64,000 nt of DNA, taken from contig CM038228.1 in assembly GCA_021442155.1 (NCBI GenBank), positions 81,597,095 through 81,661,094 on the forward strand, in the 5' to 3' direction. Below the pieces are notes generated by a model that was given only the letters and a program-made list of their open reading frames with translations, made no database searches and was not told the DNA's origin. The stretch comes from Cymbidium sinense (Eukaryota > Streptophyta > Magnoliopsida > Asparagales > Orchidaceae). The position numbers and the translations under genes were made by a program. Numbering within the stretch: the stretch's first letter is position 1; every line of letters starts with the position of its first letter. Below, in pieces: positions 60,501 to 64,000 of this stretch.

Positions 60501-62366
60501 AGGCAGGGATTAGTTAGGGATTATTATTAATTCCTAATTAATTCAGAAACCTTCAAAAAATCATAACTCCTTCAATAAAAATTAATAAAATATAAGAAAA
60601 AATTGCTATGGATAGATAATTTCATCTAGAATATTCTAAAAATATTTTCATAAGATTTTGAATTCCTCTTTTCTCTGAATTTGGGTTTCTTCGAGAATGT
60701 TAATTAGTTAGTTATTCCCTAATTAAGAGACCAATTGATCTCAAATTTCTAGGGTTCATTTTAGGAGATGACCTCTACCTCCTCTAATTTTATTGAAATT
60801 TATTGAGGCCTTAATTAGGAAAATTGCTAGGTCATTCCCTAATTATCTCCTTCATGTAATTAAGGATAATTAAGATATGATTAGTGGATTTACCCTATGA
60901 TTAAGGTTAGATCTAGTGAATAGGGTTTTATGGAATAATTTTGGGGCATTTCCCCTAAGCTATTCCCTAAACCCCCTTTTCTTTCCTTAATCCCCTCTTA
61001 ATTAAGGGTTAATTCATTAATTATCTCTTTAAAAGATTTCAAAAATTCTAAAAATTTCCAGAACTTAATTAATCTATCTTGGGTAGATGCTTAGGTGTTT
61101 ATTAGCCTAAGTCTAATAAAAGAAATTAAAACCCCTTTCATAAGTGTGAAAGGGTGTTTTAAAAGTACTTAAGCTAAACCCCTTGGCTTAATTAAGTTTT
61201 AATTATGAGCCAAATTGCATTAGGCCTTTTCATTACTAGGTGCATTGCAAATTTAAATACCTTGTGGGTTTTATGTCATCTCATTGGCTCATAATTACTT
61301 AGTTAATTTTTTTAAGGTGGTGTAGGTAAGGGTTAGTTAAGCCACCTAATGCATACCTTAACCTAATCAATGCTTAAAATGGATTTAATTATCTAAAAAT
61401 TAAACAAAAATGCAAACCACATGTGGGAATGGGTTAGGAACAGCAAACTTATCTCACCTTTTCAAAATTAAATCAAACTTAAAACTAAACAAAAATTATT
61501 TTGAAATTCACTTTGATTTATTCTAAATTGTCATATTCTTTAAGAATGTCTTTAGGATTTAACTAAAGACATTTTGTTTACATGATTACATTGCTTTATA
61601 TCTTTCCCAACATGTTAAATTATATTCTATGTGATTCATGCATGCATAATTTCATGTTTTTAAAGTTTTAAAATGAAATTGCTTACTTTATGTCAAATGT
61701 GCATGTGTTGGCTAAAGTAAAATATGAGTGGTTATTATCACTACTAAATCCAAAGTATTTTTAAAAATCTATAAATGAAACATCAAATCTGAAAGTGTGC
61801 TATTCTTATAATTTAATTATAAGCTTGCATGTGATAGATTATAAAGTCATGTGTAGTGTAGCCTTCCTTTCCTTTCTTATGTTAGCATAGTTTTGAATAA
61901 GGGTTGGTAAGATGTAGGGTTCATTTGAAAAGATCCCAACTTACTTAATTCTATATCTTATTCATCCCTATGACATCATCTAAGAAGGATTGCCTATGCT
62001 TGCATGAATAAATTGCATAAATAAAAATGAAACTATTAAACAACTTTTGCATATTCTTTTTCCATTTCATTTCCTTTATATGTATGTCAGTACTTAAGGA
62101 AAGTGGCATATTAGTCTAGACAACCCCGAGGTTGCGAGACTTTAAGTAGGCCTAAGTAGGTCTTGTACCTCACACCTCTGGTTAACAATAGCACTGTACT
62201 CACTTATGTTTTTCTTACTTTCATGCATGTATGTAAAATTTTGGATAAGGAAAACCTTTTCTACTTAAAAAAAGTCATGCATGTTCAACTTCTAAATTTT
62301 CTTAAATGGATTACTTAGCATGCATCATAAAGTGTGTTAACTATTCTCATTTGCATGTATAGATAT

Positions 62367-62529
62367 AATAAACCTAACTATATCTTAGACCGTCAAACTC
62401 ATCTATATACACCCGCATGTGGCTAATTGACTGCTCGGATATATGACGCTCATTTCTCCTATAATTGAAGGAAAAATTAGCATATTAAGGATGAAAGTTA
62501 ATGAAATAAAAATAAAAATATGAAATTGA
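62367..62529. other. Unassigned sequence between LTR L3 and the PMD gene
   Basis: The sequence is unlike any LTR part and has no clear repeat. It may hold the 3' end of the MULE/PMD unit. No terminal inverted repeat could be verified. Confidence 0.3.
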
Positions 62530-63530
62530 AAATATATCTAAAATCAACACTCTTTCCATCGATGTCAATTGGGTATGGGACTCAAAGTGTGGGTCTGCCA
62601 ACATGAAATTTCTCTCAACACCACACCTATAGCAAATGTAAAGATCCAACTATATTTACTTATCTAATTTTCATTGCCTCTTTCAACTCCTATACAAATT
62701 TTTCAGCACTACTACTCCAATAGAGTGCTAAGAAAAAACTGTCAAGTCCTCCATGATAAGTAAAATATTGCAAGTGAATTTCTAAACCCAATGTATTTGA
62801 AATGAGGAAAGAATCAAGTAGAAATAATATATATGCCCACACATGCCTCCAAAAAGTGATCTCATCTAAATCTTCATACGACTCTCATCTAAAAATCCAT
62901 CTAAGTCATCTAAGTGGTATACATGTCTGTGTCTTTGCCTGGCCCATTCGAAACATGGTATTGACTGTAAGTTCATCAAGATGATAATATACTCTATCTA
63001 AGATAGGGTGGGTGCCTAATCAATCATCACAATAATCTGGTCATGACTTTCACCACTTTCCTACACCTATTACTATGGGTCCAATAAGTGTTAGGTCATC
63101 TATTATAATCCCTAGAATAATAGCTACATCCTATAATGTAAGAACCATCTCACCTACAGGTAAATGGAATGTGTCGATCTATAGTGACCAACACTCAGCT
63201 AGTGTAGTGAAGAGGTGGTGGTCTAATTTAATATATTGAACGTGCTTAACACAATCTAAACCTAAGACTCGAAGAGCCTTTTTCAACTGTGGACAAGTAC
63301 AACTCTAGTCCTTAACCATGAAAAAGTGTGAGCTCACCTCCATTATAGTACTATGTTCAAACAAATTACATTATTACATATAAAATTATATAAGCATGAA
63401 TTTAAAAATAAATTTTGTACCTCATTCGCATGTGCAGCTCTATGCAACCCTTGCAACAAAGTTATGCTGTGGTGTACCTTAGGTGGTATGGGTCTTACAT
63501 CAACCTCCTAGGTTGCTCATGGTGCATGGC
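62530..63530 (-). pseudogene. Plant mobile domain (PMD) pseudogene
   Basis: PMD proteins (MAIN/MAIL family, aminotransferase-like PMD) occur in plant genomes and inside transposable elements. Read on the minus strand: RPIPPKVHHSITLLQGLHRA (about 63495-63436), a likely intron, CPQLKKALRVLGLDCVKHVQ, and LDHHLFTTLAECWS (about 63225-63184). Then DTFHLPVGEMVLTL, a stop, DVAIILGI (63174-63100), the near-diagnostic block. Further down are QRHRHVYHLDDLDGFLDES, FWRHVWAYILFLLDSF, then GSLHLL, stop, VWC, stop, EKFHVGRPTL (about 62640-62570). Stops sit where Gln or Trp is usual, and at least two frame changes occur. It is an old, dead copy, related to MULE-borne PMD genes, as the neighbouring transposase suggests. 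Confidence 0.8.
63351..63420 (-). other. Possible 70-bp intron in the PMD pseudogene
   Basis: On the minus strand the coding match ends in ...HANE followed by GTACAA (donor at 63420-63419). It resumes after GAACATAG (acceptor at 63352-63351), and the interval is AT-rich and non-coding. The phase does not fit exactly, so either an indel or a slightly different boundary is needed. Confidence 0.35.
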
Positions 63531-63699
63531 AACGTCATTATCTACCTTGCTCATCATTATGCATGTGGTAAAAAAATAACTTATATTAGAGATATGTTGA
63601 TCTTAAAAAAATACAATCTAGTTAATTTACCTTATGTTTTTAAGATTCAAAGGACAAATTGATATATTATGTCTTATATTATGACATAAGCTACAAATC
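63531..63699. other. Spacer between transposase and PMD remnants
   Basis: AT-rich sequence with no recognisable domain. It separates the C-terminus of the transposase from the PMD gene on the same strand. Confidence 0.3.
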
Positions 63700-64000
63700 T
63701 GATGACTTCGTGTGACTTGTTCATCCATTGTATTTATGTATCTTTTTTTTTCATGGTCGGCCAATCATACGTCTAAACTTTGGTGGTCTTAGTTCAACAA
63801 TTTTAGAACTTGCATCAAAGTTGAGCCATGTTCATCATTCAAGAATGACTTGAAACTCCGCTACATAAGTGTTCCAAAAGCTCTCAATAAAGTAATACTG
63901 TGATATATATATATGGAAGGTGATCAACATGGCGTAGACCTAAAGCAGTTATGATTTGTGAACATGGCATATGGTATGCTTGTGGTTTGCCATAAGCACA
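63700..64000 (-). pseudogene. MULE transposase C-terminus (SWIM zinc finger end), partial
   Basis: This is the tail of a Mutator-like transposase, entering from the right edge. From 64000 the minus strand reads CAYGKPQAYHMPCSQIITAL, the position of the CxC..PCxH SWIM zinc finger. The second Cys reads Tyr and the final His reads Gln, so zinc binding is lost. After a frame change ESFWNTYVAEFQVILE follows (the Y..TY..EF.P.. segment), then two stops, then VELRPPKFRRMIGRP. The PPK.RR..GRP run followed by Lys/Arg-rich sequence is the usual C-terminal end of these proteins (63754-63800), with a stop at 63751. The catalytic DDE domain would lie beyond the window. The PMD gene follows on the same strand. 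Confidence 0.7.

Larger units (their letters stand above)
56917..62366 (+). mobile_element. LTR L3 (second subfamily), inserted in the pol of element Q
   Basis: It begins TGTTGGCCTCATTTTTAGAA with an intact TG terminus, directly inside the RT-RNase H coding sequence and after AAGTG. It is collinear with L1, and long stretches are nearly the same (for example 60000-60150 against 21890-22050). It includes the palindrome array, the TTGACC array, the promoter-like zone (60300-60500), the AT-rich part and the 80-bp module (about 62100-62200). The match to L1 stops near 62366 in GCATGTATAGATATA, so the last ~2.5 kb are missing. The continuation of pol that a simple insertion predicts is absent on the right, where a MULE segment lies instead. 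Confidence 0.8.

Noticed and set aside
62802..62984. 60-codon plus-strand open frame
   Set aside because: It is antisense to the PMD pseudogene, which has clear motifs on the minus strand.

Overview
The window looks like repeat-dense nuclear DNA of a seed plant. It is AT-rich and I see no intact host gene, tRNA or rRNA gene. About 62 kb consists of nested Ty3/gypsy LTR retrotransposons. I assign them to the Tat/Ogre lineage because one copy carries a second, archaeal-type RNase H after the usual RT-RNase H, and another has a primer-binding site of the Tat/Ogre type. The species cannot be told from the sequence. The last 1.6 kb is a broken Mutator-like (MULE) segment with a plant mobile domain (PMD) gene.

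Layout. Positions 1-6885 are a giant LTR on the minus strand (copy A1), followed at 6886-8314 by the minus-strand 3' untranslated repeat region of the same element (element M). A plus-strand LTR (L0) starts at 8315. It is split at 9243 by a complete 8306-bp minus-strand solo LTR (S, 9244-17549) flanked by the 5-bp duplication CTCAA, and L0 resumes at 17555. LTR L1 (18896-24318) is fused to an integrase C-terminus (24324-24619) and a repeat-rich 3' region (24620-27174), then LTR L2 (27175-35120). Next comes minus-strand gag-pol (35216-39663: gag end, protease, linker, RT, RNase H, archaeal RNase H), probably the missing body of M. LTR L4 (39664-47314) leads into a second internal region, element Q: PBS, hairpin-repeat leader, gag, protease, RT, to 56916. 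Q is cut off by LTR L3 (56917-62366), which is followed by the minus-strand MULE/PMD segment (62367-64000).

Nesting model (inference): M is oldest. It was invaded by the plus-strand block 8315-35120, inside which S landed in L0. Q overlies the 5' side of M, and L3 sits in the pol of Q. The LTRs fall into two subfamilies: A1, S, L0 and L4 against L1, L2 and L3.

The LTRs are unusually long (7.7-8.3 kb) and share an internal plan: TG start, an array of about 180-bp units with an A/T palindrome, an array of about 155-bp units packed with TTGAC cores, a CpG-richer promoter-like zone, then a long AT-rich 3' half ending in CA. All coding remnants are dead. The damage is mostly nonsense codons explainable by C-to-T or G-to-A transitions, with few frameshifts, as expected of a heavily methylated old repeat. 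The protease of Q also carries a roughly 1.2-kb foreign insert that looks like organellar, probably mitochondrial, DNA.
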